Source: JBFWPF01 sp050250135
GTDB lineage: Bacteria; Chlamydiota; Chlamydiia; Chlamydiales; JAFEGQ01
Length of the DNA: 64,000 nucleotides
Assembly: GCA_050250135.1 (NCBI GenBank)
Contig: JBFWPF010000002.1
Coordinates: 26,709-90,708, forward strand
Direction: 5' to 3'
Below, in pieces: positions 15,536 through 26,500 of this stretch. The first letter of the stretch is position 1, and the number at the start of each line of letters is the position of its first letter. Below the pieces are notes generated by a model. It saw nothing but the letters and a program-made list of their open reading frames with translations, ran no database searches and had not been told where the DNA came from. The position numbers and the translations under genes are program-made.

Positions 15536-16807
15536 TTACGGGAGGAGCCGCTCCTGTCCGCCGAGGTAGGGGCGGAGCACCTCCGGTATGAGGACCGAGC
15601 CATCGGCCTGCTGATTGGCCTCGAGAAGACCCACCATCAGGCGGGAGGTGGCGACGCCCGAGCCGTTAAGGGTGTGGACAAACTCAGGCTTCCCATCCCG
15701 TTTGAAGCGGGTTTTGGAGCGGCGGGCCTGAAAGTCGGTGCAGTTAGAGACGGAGGAGACCTCATAATAGCGCTCCTGGCCCGGGAGGTAAACCTCGATA
15801 TCGACGGTTTTGGCTGAAGAGAAGGACATATCGCCAGTGACGAGGAGCATGCTCCGGTAGTGGAGGCCAAGTCCTTCCACAATCCGCTCAGCTGAAGCGA
15901 GCATCTCGTGAAAGACCTGCTCACTCTCTTCAGGTTTTGTGTAGCAGTACATCTCCACCTTGTTGAATTGGTGGACCCGGATCAGCCCCCGCTCTTTGCT
16001 GCCGGCGGCTCCAGCCTCCCGTCGGAAGCAAGGGGTGTAAGCTAAATATTTCTTCGGCAACTCCTCTTCGGGGAGGATCTCATCGTAGTGGAGGCCGTTT
16101 AAGGGGACCTCCCCGGTGGGGATGAGGTAGAGGGGGTAGTCGGGGTCGCCGAGCTTAAAGAGCTGGCTCTCAAACTTGGGGAGTTGGCCTGCCCCAAACA
16201 TCGCCTCGGCGTGGACAAGGTGGGGGAGCATGTACATTTCGAAACCGTGCTTAAGGTGGGTGTCGATCATGTACTGGAGGAGGGCCCATTCGAGGCGGGC
16301 TCCCCACCCTTTGTAAATGGGCCAACCGGTCCCCGAGAGCTTAGCCCCTCGCTTGAAGTCGAAGAGGTGGAGGTGCTCGTTCAGTTCGACATGGTTTTTG
16401 GGGGTGAAGGAGAAGGTGGGTTTGGTGCCGTGCGTTTTGATGCAGACGTTGTCGGCTGGGCTAGGGGAGATGGGGACCTCGTCCAGGGGGAGGTTGGGGA
16501 GCTTGGCCATCTCGGCCTCGAACTCGGCCTCGACCGCTTTGAGTTCGTGGTCGAGGAGGGTGATCCGGTCGCCAAAGCGGCCCACCTCATCCATGAGCGG
16601 CGCGGCATCTTCGCCGGTCCGCTTCCTCTCCCCGATCTGTTTGGAAAGGGTGTTCCGCTTGGCCTTGAGCTCCTCGGTTTCGGTCTTGATCTCCCGGACA
16701 CGGGTGTCGAGGGTGAGGAGGTGCCTTAGCGAGAGATTAGGCTCTTTAGTTTGGAGCTTTTTCTCAATAGCCTCGGGATGAGTTCGGATCTCTTTAATAT
16801 CGAGCAT
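15536..16807 (-). CDS. serS: Seryl-tRNA synthetase
   Basis: 423 aa, standard length. The N-terminal 110 residues form the long antiparallel coiled-coil arm that binds tRNA-Ser (LTLDTRVREIKTETEELKAK onward). The class II catalytic domain shows LIPTGEVPLNGLH, the motif 2 region (CFRREAGAAGSKERGLIRVH) and the C-terminal motif 3 (HTLNGSGVATSRLMVGLLE). It charges tRNA-Ser in the cytosol. ATG start with a GGAGGAA-like site on the minus strand just outside the AsmA-like gene. Same neighbours as CT729 in C. trachomatis. Confidence 0.97.
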   Translation of the reverse strand: MLDIKEIRTHPEAIEKKLQTKEPNLSLRHLLTLDTRVREIKTETEELKAKRNTLSKQIGERKRTGEDAAPLMDEVGRFGDRITLLDHELKAVEAEFEAEMAKLPNLPLDEVPISPSPADNVCIKTHGTKPTFSFTPKNHVELNEHLHLFDFKRGAKLSGTGWPIYKGWGARLEWALLQYMIDTHLKHGFEMYMLPHLVHAEAMFGAGQLPKFESQLFKLGDPDYPLYLIPTGEVPLNGLHYDEILPEEELPKKYLAYTPCFRREAGAAGSKERGLIRVHQFNKVEMYCYTKPEESEQVFHEMLASAERIVEGLGLHYRSMLLVTGDMSFSSAKTVDIEVYLPGQERYYEVSSVSNCTDFQARRSKTRFKRDGKPEFVHTLNGSGVATSRLMVGLLEANQQADGSVLIPEVLRPYLGGQERLLP

Positions 16808-16816
16808 GGGAGGAAT

Positions 16817-19800
16817 TTATTCCTGGTTTCCCTTCTTGTCAACGGCCCAGGGATAGGGGGTGGTGGTGGGCGGCGGGATGGGGGCGGCCCCTTGCCCGGC
16901 GACCACGTCGAGGAGGGCGCCGGCGATCTTCCCCTCGCGGCCCCCCTGCCTGAGGGCGAGGGCGGCCACCTGAGCGGCGGCCCTGCGCCAGTCGGCCTTC
17001 ATCTCGGTGAGGGGCCCCCGGAAGGGGATAAGGAGGGGGGAGGGGCTGTCGGGAAAGAGGGCGAGGTTCATCCGGGCCTGGAGGGTAGCAAGGTCATCCT
17101 CCCCCCAGAAGGCGGTGTGGAGGCGGGAGCCGAACAGGGTATCCATCCGCTCGTAGCGCATCTGGCCACCTCCTAGGGTGAAGTAGAGGGGGGTCGACCA
17201 GGCGGAGAGCTCGGCGCCATACTCCTCACCTTTAAAGAGGCTGAGGAGGAGGGCGACGGGGTCCCGGTTGGTGAGCCAGATCTTGCCGAGGTCGAGGGCG
17301 CCGGTGGCGGTGATTTTGGTCGGCTCAAAGGGGAAGAGGGGGAGGGAGAAGTCCCGGTTTTGTAGGGAGAAGGTGACCGGCTTTTCGGAGCGGACGGCGG
17401 AGAGGAAGAGGGGGTTAGCGAGTTTGAGGAGGTGGAGCCCAATATCGGGTGTGACTTGGAGGGTCGCCTTAAAGGGGCGGTTTAGGGTGAGGGTCCCCTT
17501 TTGTAGGGCGCCGTCTAAGGAGAGGGTGAGGTTTTGGGAGCGGAGGTCGGCCGAGCAGGGGCCGGAGAGGCTGTCGACCTTGGCTTGGAACTTGCCGCTG
17601 ATCTGCTGGCCGAAAAGGGCGCTCAGCATGGAGGTGTCGAAGGGGAGGAGGTCGAAGAGGTAGGGGGTCTGGAGCGACTTAAGCTCCCCTTTGAGTTGTA
17701 GGGAGGCCTCTTTTGGGGCGAGTTTGCCCAGCGGCGAGAAGAGATTTTCAGCGCTTCCCTCCACGCGGAAAGAGCCTCTGCTTTGGGTAACGACCTCGCC
17801 GTTCAGGAGGGCGTAGAGCGCCTTGGAGAGGTTTTTAGAGTCGATTTTGAGGAGGAGGTTTTCGACGAGGGCGCTCTTCCCTTGGCGGCTGAGGTTGAGG
17901 GGAGTGGAGGTTGCGCTGGCGACGAGGGTGCTCTGGGCAGGATTAAACTGGGAGAGGGGGAAGTCGAGGGCGGTGATTTTCGCCGAGAGGGTGGCCGGCT
18001 CAATCAGGGTGAGAGGAGGGGTTTTCTTGAGGGTCTGGTAGAGGGCTTTGAAACCGGCAGGGGTTACCCGCCACTCTAGGGTTGCGGGCCTGCTGGGGGA
18101 GAGGAGGGAGAGGGTCTTGCCGATTTTGAGCCCCAGGTCCCCCTTCAGGTATTCGCTGCCGAGGCGAATATCGAGGCTACCACTAAAGGGGCGGACGGTC
18201 TCAAATTGGCTCTTAGCGTCGATCTTGAGGAGGGGGCCTGCCAACTCGTTTACCGCTAGCTTAGGGGTAAAGAGGGTGAGCAGGTTGGTGGGGAGGGAGG
18301 GGGCGGAGAGGCGGGCGCTCCCGTGTAGGTTCCCAGAGAAAAGCCCTTGGAGGATCCCGCTAGCCGTGAGGGATGAGGAGGGTGGGGAGGTGGTGGCCTT
18401 AAGGGTGAGCTGACCGACATCCTTTGCGCCGCTGAGGGTAAGGGCCCCCTCGAGGTTATCGATCGCCTCTCCCCCCTTGAGTCCGAGGTGGGGGAGAGAG
18501 AGGCGACCAGAAAACTGAGACCGTTTTGGCTGGGTGAGGGAGAAGGCCACTTCAGAGGGGTCGAGGTCAAAGGTGAGGAGCCCCTCTGTGGCCAAGGTGG
18601 GGAACTGCTGAGGTGAAAATAAAAATTTAAAGTAGCCGGGGAAGAGGAGGGCGATTGTGGAGGGGTAGGTGTAGGCGGCGATCGCATGCCCTTCGAGGAA
18701 CCGGTTGTCGAGGGCGAGGTGGACTCGGGTGAGGTCGACGTGGTAGTCGGGGCGCATCGAGAAGAGGCCGTTGAGGGTGATCGGGAGGCCGGGGCTAATG
18801 AAGGGGCGCTCCTCTTTGGGGCTGACGTAGGCGTGAAACTCGAGGAGCCCTGCGGCGAGGGAGGGCCCTTTGATGGCGATGAGAAATTGCTGGAGGGTTG
18901 AGCTACCGAGGAGGGGAAGGGGGAGGAGCGGAAGGGTGTCGCTGGCGATCTGGCCATGGATTACCGCCTGCTCGGGATTGAATCGGGGCCCTATCGGCAG
19001 GGTGAGGTAGGCAAGGGAGCAGGTGAGGGGGCCTGGCGAGGCGAGGAGGGGGAGGAGCTCTGGGGTTAAGAGGTAGGAGAAGGTGGTGGGCTGTGTGAGG
19101 GTGACCTGCTCACCCACCAAAAGGGAGAGGCCGGGGAGGTTAAGGAGGGGGGTGTTGGCCTGAGCGGTGAGGGCCTCCCCTTGCAGGGCGATCTTGCAGG
19201 AGAGGGTGGAGCCCAGGTAGGGGGTAAGGGGGGCTGGGAGGAGGGGATCGACCCAAGGGAGGGGCAGCTGCGTTGTCTCGAGGGCCCACTCCCTTTTCGA
19301 GGCGAGGCGCCCCTGTGCGCTAAACCCTTTCCCCTGAATGGAGGCCTCACCGTGGAACGGGGTATTGGCCTCTTTATCGAGCTGCAGGGCGGCTCGGGTG
19401 ATCGTCAGCGGGGTGCGGGAGGGGTGGGTGAGGTTGAAGGGGGCGATACTGGCCCGCAAGTGGAGGAGCTCTGGATGGATGAGGGCGGTCAGGGGAGCCC
19501 TATATGCGGTGCAGACCGCTTCGAGATGGCCGGGTCCGGCAAGAGAGATGCTGTGGGGAGAGAGGAGGGGGGCGGCGAAGAGGGGAACCACATTAAGGGA
19601 GGCGCGCGCCGGATCGGTAAGGAACAGCGACCCCTCTTCAAGGGCACAGGAGAGGGCGGTGTTGAGGGTCGTTGAGCTGGCGGACAGCTGTCCGCTCCCT
19701 TTGCCGCTCCTGACCTCCCCTTTTGCCGTCAGGTTGAGCTTGTCACCCAGGAGCTCGGCGAGGCCTAGGTCTTTGGCCACAAAATGGAGGAGGGTCTCCA

Positions 19801-20479
19801 CAATGGCCGCGGGGAGCTGCTTGATCTCGATTATCCCCCTTCCCTCCCAAGGGGTCAGGGGCAGGGGGGACCTTCCTAACCGTACCTGGGGGGCAGCCTG
19901 CGACCACTCCCCCTCTCCACTAGCTGAACCCGATCCCGTTTCCCCTGTGAAGGTGAATTTTCCCTCTTGCGGGTAGCGGAGGGTGGCGTTGCCCCTCCCG
20001 TACAACCGATTGCCCCCGACCGCCAACTGGCCGCCATCGAGGGTAAAGTGCCCCTGGAAGCGGAGGGGGCGTTGAGAGTGGGAGCCCGTTTTTTTTGTTG
20101 CCCCTGGGGGTGCGAGGGCCTGCTCTAGGTTGGAGCTCTTCCCCTCGAGCATCAGGTTAAGGCGGGGGTGGTCGATCAGAGTGTTGCCAAAATGGAGGGT
20201 GCCCCACAGGAGATTCCACAGCGAAAGCCCCGTCTCGATCCGCTCTACCTCGAGGATCGGGTCGGGACCGAGGCCGAAGAGGGAGAGGTGGTCGACACTC
20301 TGCCGCCCAAACCAACGGAGGGTGATTTGACTCGCCCCCCATCTTCCCGGCATCCGCCCGTTGATTTGAGCGAGAAGGAATTGGTTTCCCCAACTGGTGG
20401 AAAGGAGAAAGGGGATCGAGTAGAGGAGGGCCAAGATCACCCCCCCTATCCCTAATGCCCATCCAAATCGCTTGCCCAT
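16817..20479 (-). CDS. Giant AsmA/TamB-like envelope protein
   Basis: 1220 aa with a single N-terminal membrane anchor (residues 7-28, GGVILALLYSIPFLL) and then a very long beta-rich periplasmic region. The first 70 residues after the anchor (FLLAQINGRMPGRWGASQITLRW, LSLFGLGPDPILEVERIE, LWNLLWGTLHFGNTLIDHP given here in short pieces) match the start of AsmA/YhdP/TamB-type proteins, which make a hydrophobic groove for lipid transfer between membranes or help outer-membrane assembly. Leu and Ser/Thr-Pro content is high, as in that superfamily. No TamB-type C-terminus is obvious. Start ATG has AGAGGGG upstream; it diverges from the first autotransporter-like gene. Lipid transport is inferred from the superfamily. 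Confidence 0.65.
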   Translation of the reverse strand: MGKRFGWALGIGGVILALLYSIPFLLSTSWGNQFLLAQINGRMPGRWGASQITLRWFGRQSVDHLSLFGLGPDPILEVERIETGLSLWNLLWGTLHFGNTLIDHPRLNLMLEGKSSNLEQALAPPGATKKTGSHSQRPLRFQGHFTLDGGQLAVGGNRLYGRGNATLRYPQEGKFTFTGETGSGSASGEGEWSQAAPQVRLGRSPLPLTPWEGRGIIEIKQLPAAIVETLLHFVAKDLGLAELLGDKLNLTAKGEVRSGKGSGQLSASSTTLNTALSCALEEGSLFLTDPARASLNVVPLFAAPLLSPHSISLAGPGHLEAVCTAYRAPLTALIHPELLHLRASIAPFNLTHPSRTPLTITRAALQLDKEANTPFHGEASIQGKGFSAQGRLASKREWALETTQLPLPWVDPLLPAPLTPYLGSTLSCKIALQGEALTAQANTPLLNLPGLSLLVGEQVTLTQPTTFSYLLTPELLPLLASPGPLTCSLAYLTLPIGPRFNPEQAVIHGQIASDTLPLLPLPLLGSSTLQQFLIAIKGPSLAAGLLEFHAYVSPKEERPFISPGLPITLNGLFSMRPDYHVDLTRVHLALDNRFLEGHAIAAYTYPSTIALLFPGYFKFLFSPQQFPTLATEGLLTFDLDPSEVAFSLTQPKRSQFSGRLSLPHLGLKGGEAIDNLEGALTLSGAKDVGQLTLKATTSPPSSSLTASGILQGLFSGNLHGSARLSAPSLPTNLLTLFTPKLAVNELAGPLLKIDAKSQFETVRPFSGSLDIRLGSEYLKGDLGLKIGKTLSLLSPSRPATLEWRVTPAGFKALYQTLKKTPPLTLIEPATLSAKITALDFPLSQFNPAQSTLVASATSTPLNLSRQGKSALVENLLLKIDSKNLSKALYALLNGEVVTQSRGSFRVEGSAENLFSPLGKLAPKEASLQLKGELKSLQTPYLFDLLPFDTSMLSALFGQQISGKFQAKVDSLSGPCSADLRSQNLTLSLDGALQKGTLTLNRPFKATLQVTPDIGLHLLKLANPLFLSAVRSEKPVTFSLQNRDFSLPLFPFEPTKITATGALDLGKIWLTNRDPVALLLSLFKGEEYGAELSAWSTPLYFTLGGGQMRYERMDTLFGSRLHTAFWGEDDLATLQARMNLALFPDSPSPLLIPFRGPLTEMKADWRRAAAQVAALALRQGGREGKIAGALLDVVAGQGAAPIPPPTTTPYPWAVDKKGNQE

Positions 20480-20558
20480 AGGGCCCCTCTATACCACAAC
20501 CCCAATGGGAAGAAAAGAATTGACTATGCCAAGCCGTTTTATGGTAGGGTCCGCTGCT

Positions 20559-23522
20559 ATGAAAGGGCTCCTCACTCTCCTCTTGTTCAGCTGCTGCTCG
20601 CTATTTGGCTGGTCGCCTCAATTCGAGGTCGATTCCCGGCTAGGGAGTTACCGCGAGGGGGCAGGCGCCCTGATTTGGGCTCCCCTCTGTCAGCGGTGCG
20701 ATCGGGTCGCCTTTGTGCAGGGGCAGGCGGGCAACTACCGCGATTTATGGACCGGCAACCTGGGCTTGGGTTACCGGCAACTCTTTCGCCCTAACTGGGC
20801 CTGGGGGCTGAATGCCTTTGGCGATGTTAGCTATTCCCCTTCCGGACACACCTACGGACAGGGATCGGTCGGCGCCGAACTCCTTGGGAAATGTTGGGAG
20901 GGGCGGATCAACGGCTACTTCACCAAAAACCAGCGCCACCTGATTCGAGAGGTCGACATCGAGGAGGGGGGGATCATCATCAATGGGAACGACATTGAGG
21001 TGGACTATATCGCCTTCTTAAAAGAGGAGCGGACCTACACCGGTTTTGACGCCGAGCTTGGCCGGGGTATTTGCTTTGAGCATGGGCAGCTGTGGGGCTA
21101 TGCCGGTTACTACTACTTCCATAACCACGGAGTGAAGGACATTCAGGGGCCCCGTCTCCGCCTCGAGTACCAGCTCGATAACCCCCTCTGCTGGGAGGGG
21201 ACCCGCCTGACAGTGGGCGGCGAATTCGATTACGATCCGGTCCACAAAGTGGAGGGCTCTCTCCTTATCTCCTTCCGTATCGCCCTTTGCGAGCGGGCCC
21301 GCCGCACCTGTTGTCCCTGCCAAAACAGCTGCCTCTCGGTCTGCCGCCAGATGGGGAACCGAGTGCGCCGCGAGCCTACCGTCTGGGTCGAGCGGCTCGA
21401 CCGTTCCGAGTTCAGACACGATGTGCTGGCCCAGATCTTCTTTGTCGACGGCACTAACACACTGGGCGCCGGCACACAGATCGACCCAACCACCCTCCAA
21501 GATGCGGTCGATCGGGCCAGCAATGGGGACTTTATTTTCCTCCTCAACGTGATGAACCTCCCCATCAGCAGCGGCGCAGGGATCCTCGTGATGAAGCCCG
21601 ACCAGACGGTGATCGGCTTTGGCGATGCGCCGAGCACGGCGATCGACTTCGGCCCCTTTGGTACCCTTACGATTACCGACCTCAACCCGCCGCCCCATCG
21701 GGCCACCCTGGTCGGCGATGCGGGTAGCACCCTGATCACCCTAGCCGATCGGGCCACCGTGCGGGGGATTCAGCTAGATGGGATGGCTGCAGCGGCCATC
21801 GGTATTGCTGGGACAAACGCCGACGACATCCTCCTCTACGACCTCGACACCACCACCTTTATGGGGATCCGCGACTTCACTACCGCCGGGATCGCGCTTA
21901 ACGGGGGGAGCCAGCCCACGATCAACAGAGTCACCGTTTCGACTATCGCTACTGGCAACGGGATCAGCCTCACCAATACCGCTGGTGCCCTCCTCGACCT
22001 GGTTGGGGTGATGAACGCTGCTATGGGAGATGGGATCCTCTTCTCGGGCGGTTCCAAGGCAACCCTGCGGAACGTATCGGTTGACACCGTTCTCAATCAG
22101 GCGGTCGCCTTTGAAGGGGTGGCGGGAGCCTCGATTTTTGGCCTCTCTCTCACGGGAGCCGCTGCGAACTGGCTCCTTATGGATGGGTGCAGCGGCACCT
22201 TCTCCTTTACCGGCCTTACCATCCTAGGAGGCACGCCTACCGATGCCGGCATTCGGATTGCCAATAACAGCGCCGCGACCACCTTTATCGCCTCCACCCT
22301 CGACCAAAGTGGGGGAGATGGGGTGCGGATCGAAAGCAACTCGGCCTCGATCGACCTCACCGGTCTTATCATCGACTATACGGGCGTACCGACCACAGCT
22401 GCCCTCTTTGTCCAAGAAAGCAGTGGGCCTGTCCGCTTTTCCCATCCCGGCCTACGGATAACGGGAGGGACCCTCCCCGCCATCTTTCTCGACAGCAGTA
22501 CTGGCCTGGTTTCGATCGACCTGGCCGAGATCAACATGATTGGATCGACGGGTAGAGCCCTGGCCGCCACCGATATGAGCAACCTGCAGTTCACCGGCGC
22601 ATCCATCGAAATGCAAAACACAGCGGCTGAGGTCATTCAGCTTGTCAATACCAGTACCGATGGGGCAATCACCTTCAGCGACCTCATGATAGACGTACTT
22701 AACGTGGGGACGCGGATCATCGACATCCAGGCGGTGGATAGCTCTAATCTCACCTTTGCTCTGAACGACTCAACTTTCACGGCCGTTAATACCCTGGCTG
22801 GGGTAAGGGTGTTCCAGTCAGGAATGGCCGCTGGCGCCTCTGTTAATGCCACAGTCGATGGCCTGACCAGCACCATTGCGGTAGCAGGGGCGCAAGGGCA
22901 TATCGTTTTCCTGACCGATTCCGCTGTGATAGGGGGTAACTTCACCGGCTCAGCCACCGGCAACACCTTTGGCGGAATGGGGAATTTGACAGGGGGATCG
23001 ACCGGAATCTCGGTCCTTCTGGGAGGAGATGCTACCGCTGACGTAACCGTTCAGAACTACCGGCCGACCGACCAAGACAATGCCGGAGCAGGAATCGACG
23101 TCGAGTTTGATTTTTCCACTCCAAGTAGCGTAGGGAACGTTCTGATCGCGAGCAACAACATCGCCGACACATTAGGGAGCAATGGGATCAACATTGTCGG
23201 GTTAACCACCGGCGTTGGGCGGGGCAATGTCGTGGTGACAGGGAATACCTATGTGGGAACGGGTATTGCGTTCCAGGGAACCGCTGTTGCTGGATTTGGC
23301 GGCATCCTCTGCAACACCTTTACCGGCAACAGCGCTAGCTCAGCAACCGGAATGAACCTCACTCGAACGGCCGGCACCTATATCCTCACCCCTAGCAACA
23401 CAGCCCCCGGCCTCGCTAGCGCTAACCCCGGCATAACCGGGACGATCACCATTACCGGAACCACCCAAACCCAGTCGACCCCTTGCGTCGCCTCTTGTGC
23501 GCTGCTCGAGGACAGGGGTTGA
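20559..23522 (+). CDS. Inverse-autotransporter-like surface protein with beta-helix passenger, copy 1
   Basis: 987 aa from the ATG at 20559, chosen because it gives a clean signal peptide (MKGLLTLLLFSCCSLFGWS); in-frame ATGs at 20526 and 20541 are possible. Residues about 20-240 form alternating beta-strands rich in Gly and aromatics (GLGYRQLF, WGLNAFGDVSYS, GAELLGKCWEGRINGYF, YTGFDAELGRG, LWGYAGYYYFHN) like the intimin/invasin barrel. Then comes a Cys-rich hinge (CERARRTCCPCQNSCLSVC) and FFVDGTNTLGAGTQ, the usual entry to a right-handed parallel beta-helix, which fills the rest with repeats such as GIALNGGSQPTINRVTVS. With barrel first and passenger last it should be exported in the reverse orientation to classical autotransporters (including Pmp proteins). 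Probable adhesin. A paralogue follows after about 50 bp. Confidence 0.75.
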   Translation: MKGLLTLLLFSCCSLFGWSPQFEVDSRLGSYREGAGALIWAPLCQRCDRVAFVQGQAGNYRDLWTGNLGLGYRQLFRPNWAWGLNAFGDVSYSPSGHTYGQGSVGAELLGKCWEGRINGYFTKNQRHLIREVDIEEGGIIINGNDIEVDYIAFLKEERTYTGFDAELGRGICFEHGQLWGYAGYYYFHNHGVKDIQGPRLRLEYQLDNPLCWEGTRLTVGGEFDYDPVHKVEGSLLISFRIALCERARRTCCPCQNSCLSVCRQMGNRVRREPTVWVERLDRSEFRHDVLAQIFFVDGTNTLGAGTQIDPTTLQDAVDRASNGDFIFLLNVMNLPISSGAGILVMKPDQTVIGFGDAPSTAIDFGPFGTLTITDLNPPPHRATLVGDAGSTLITLADRATVRGIQLDGMAAAAIGIAGTNADDILLYDLDTTTFMGIRDFTTAGIALNGGSQPTINRVTVSTIATGNGISLTNTAGALLDLVGVMNAAMGDGILFSGGSKATLRNVSVDTVLNQAVAFEGVAGASIFGLSLTGAAANWLLMDGCSGTFSFTGLTILGGTPTDAGIRIANNSAATTFIASTLDQSGGDGVRIESNSASIDLTGLIIDYTGVPTTAALFVQESSGPVRFSHPGLRITGGTLPAIFLDSSTGLVSIDLAEINMIGSTGRALAATDMSNLQFTGASIEMQNTAAEVIQLVNTSTDGAITFSDLMIDVLNVGTRIIDIQAVDSSNLTFALNDSTFTAVNTLAGVRVFQSGMAAGASVNATVDGLTSTIAVAGAQGHIVFLTDSAVIGGNFTGSATGNTFGGMGNLTGGSTGISVLLGGDATADVTVQNYRPTDQDNAGAGIDVEFDFSTPSSVGNVLIASNNIADTLGSNGINIVGLTTGVGRGNVVVTGNTYVGTGIAFQGTAVAGFGGILCNTFTGNSASSATGMNLTRTAGTYILTPSNTAPGLASANPGITGTITITGTTQTQSTPCVASCALLEDRG

Positions 23523-23573
23523 ATAAATTCGCCCCTTTCGGGATAGTGGCAGCTGGCCAGCTCAGAGGTGACC

Positions 23574-26500
23574 ATGCTCCGCACCCTTTTCAACCGAATT
23601 ATTCTCCTTTTGTCCGCTTGCGCAGCCGTTTCGGCCTACTGCCCCATTGACGGCTTTTGGGTCCCCTCCGCTGAAGTAGATGGAAAGATCGGCTCCTTTA
23701 GAAAAGGGGCAGGAATCACCCTCTTTGCACCCGTTTGCCAGGACTGCAATAGCCTGGTCTTTTGGCAGACCAACTTTGGGAACTACCGAAAGGTCTGGAC
23801 AGGGAGCATCGGCCTGGGCTATCGCCGCCTCGTCACCCCTTGGGCCGCCTTCGGAATCAACGGCTTTGCCGACGTGAGCTACTCCGAGGCAAGCCGTGCC
23901 TACGGGCAGCTCGGCTTTGGGGCAGAACTTCTCGGCCAGTGCTGGGAGGCCCGCGCAAACGGGTATATCCCCACCACAAGACGGACCTGTGTCCATCAAG
24001 AGATCATTCAAGCTCAACCCTTTGTAGAGGAGGGGAGCCAGCGATTCTACTCCCAGCTGACTAACTTTCGGCTCGTTGAGCGCTCCTATAAGGGGTTCGA
24101 CGCGGAGGCTGGCTACAGCGTTAAGCTATGGCGAGGGCAGCTTTGGGGCTACGGGGGCTACTACTGGTTTGCCGACCGGGGAGTCAAAACCATTGAGGGG
24201 CCCCGTGTTCGGGTGGAGTACCACCTCTTTAACCTCTTCCGCACCTGCGGCACTCGGGTTGTACTCGCTGGCGAGTGGGCCTACGACTACCTCCACCGGA
24301 ACCAGGGGCTCTTTATCGCCTCACTCCGCGTTCCGCTGTGCGGCTTCAAGAAGGGGTGCGGCCTCGATGTTAAGGCCTGCTGTGTTCCCACCCTTTGTCA
24401 GCGGATGAATAACCGAGTGCTCCGCGAGCCCGCTATCTGGATCGACCGGACCCGAGAAGATGAATACTACCCGGCACCGATCCTCGGCCGTTTGACCGGG
24501 GCCATCCGCCACCTCTACTTTGTCGACGCGACTGGTGGCGGAACTGGCTCGCTGGAAAACCCCTTTAATTTGGAGCAGGCGCTCGCCCAGTCGGGCCCAG
24601 AAGATCTCCTGTTCTTGCTGGGAGAGATCGAGGTTGCCGGCACCTTGCAGCTCAAGCATGGGCAGACCCTCATGGGCTCTGCAGAGGCCCGAGAGATCCC
24701 CCTCGACTTTGTCGAAATGGGGATCTACACCGTCGCGAATAACGGCGAGGTCCTCCCCCGAGCTCGCCTGATCGGAGATGGAACCCACGATGTGGTCTCT
24801 CTGGCCCACCACGGCGCCCTCCGCGATGTCGATATCGACGCCAATGGGGGCGCTCGGGCAATCGTTGGAGATAGGGTGCAAAACGTCCGCCTCTCCCGCG
24901 GCCGGATCGGCAACGCATCGGGCCACGCCTTGGAGCTCCGAGACGCCCTCAACTTTACCGCCTACGACCTCGACTTCCACAACATCGCTGGGGACGCCCT
25001 TTGGATCAGCGGCTCCAATATTGTTATGAGAAAATTTGAAATTGACGGAGTCGCTGGTAATGGGATCACCATCCGAGCCTCGGACGGGGTCCTTGTCGAT
25101 GGCCTTAAGTGCCATGGGTTGAAGGGGATTGCCGTCGATGCTGAAGGGAGTCGGCGGGTCGTCCTTCGAAAAGTAGGCGGAGAGGGGGACCAGAGGGTAG
25201 CGCTGCATGGCGTGCGCCACTACGCCCTCCACGACTGCACCCTCCACAGCGAGGGGGGGACCCTCCTGGCCATTACTCAGTGTAGCGGACGGGGGCTGAT
25301 CCGAAATAGCGAGCTCACCGGAACCGATGCGACCCTCCTCTCCCTCCTGGGCGACGGCTCCCACCTCGCCTTCACCGGGGAGAATACCGTTAGGGCACGC
25401 GGCGGGTGTGCCCTTCAGATCCTCCAGTCGAGTGGCAGCGTTGACGGGACGCAGCTCGCCCTCACCTTCGAGGGAGAGGCTGCCCGCGCCCCTATCCAGA
25501 TCGCTGGAGCGGGCGAGGTCAAGGTAGGCGAAGTGCGCCTCCTCCCCACAGGAGTTTGCTCCGCTGCCCTGTCGATTGCCGACGCTAACGTCCACTTTGA
25601 TAAGTTGGTCGCCCAAAACCTAGCAGGGACCGCCCTCCAAGCCAAAAACGCTACCCTCTCCGTTAGGGAGGGGGTCCTCCTTGCCCAGCAGGGGCCCGCC
25701 GTTGACCTCACCGGCGTTCGGGGCGAAATCCTCCTCGCAACCGCCGCTTCGGTGGGTAGCCCAACGCAAGGGATCGTCTTGAGCGACTTTAATGGAAAAC
25801 TCACCATCCGCGACCTCCAGATCCGAGAGGGGGCCGCCGGTTCGATCCTCTTCGATGGGGGCAAAGGGATCCTCTCCGCACACGGGGCGATCCTCAATAC
25901 CGCCGGCCCTGTTCTACGCGCCCAAAACCTGAGACCTGAAGGGGGCATTTCCCTCTACGGCCTAAGCAAAGAGGGCATTCCTCTGATCACCGGCAGGGGA
26001 GGACAGGGAGTGGTGCTCGAAAATTGTGCTGGCCCCGTTCTCGTAGCGGGGGCCACCCTGGACATAGTCGATGGTCAGGCCTACTTGGCCACGGGATGCA
26101 CCGGAAAGTTGGTCTTAGCCCAGTCCCAGCTCGCCTCCAGCGGCCTCACCACTGAGGTGGTGGGCCTCTATAACGCTACCGACTTTACCCTCCGCAATTC
26201 GGTTATTGGGGGCGGAGAGGGAGAGTTGCTGAGCGGCGTGGCCCTCTACCTGGGCGCCGACCTTCCCAAACGGGCAGGGATTAATGAGCAGGGAGAGGCT
26301 ACCTTTGCGCCTCCCCCCATCCAGCGGATCGACCTGCGCGATAACGCCTTCGTGGGAGTCGACCACTTTGCTGACGCTGCTGTTGACTTGAAGGTCGTAG
26401 GGGCCCCTGGCGTGGCCCAGGCCATCATCGAACGAAACGACACCGGCGCCGCCGAACAGGCCTACGCCTTCAGCAGCCGTGGCCCCGAGGGGCGACTCGA

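Noticed and set aside
24321..25616. 431-aa minus ORF opposite the second autotransporter-like gene
   Set aside because: Long only because of high G+C; the plus strand has a signal peptide and conserved barrel.
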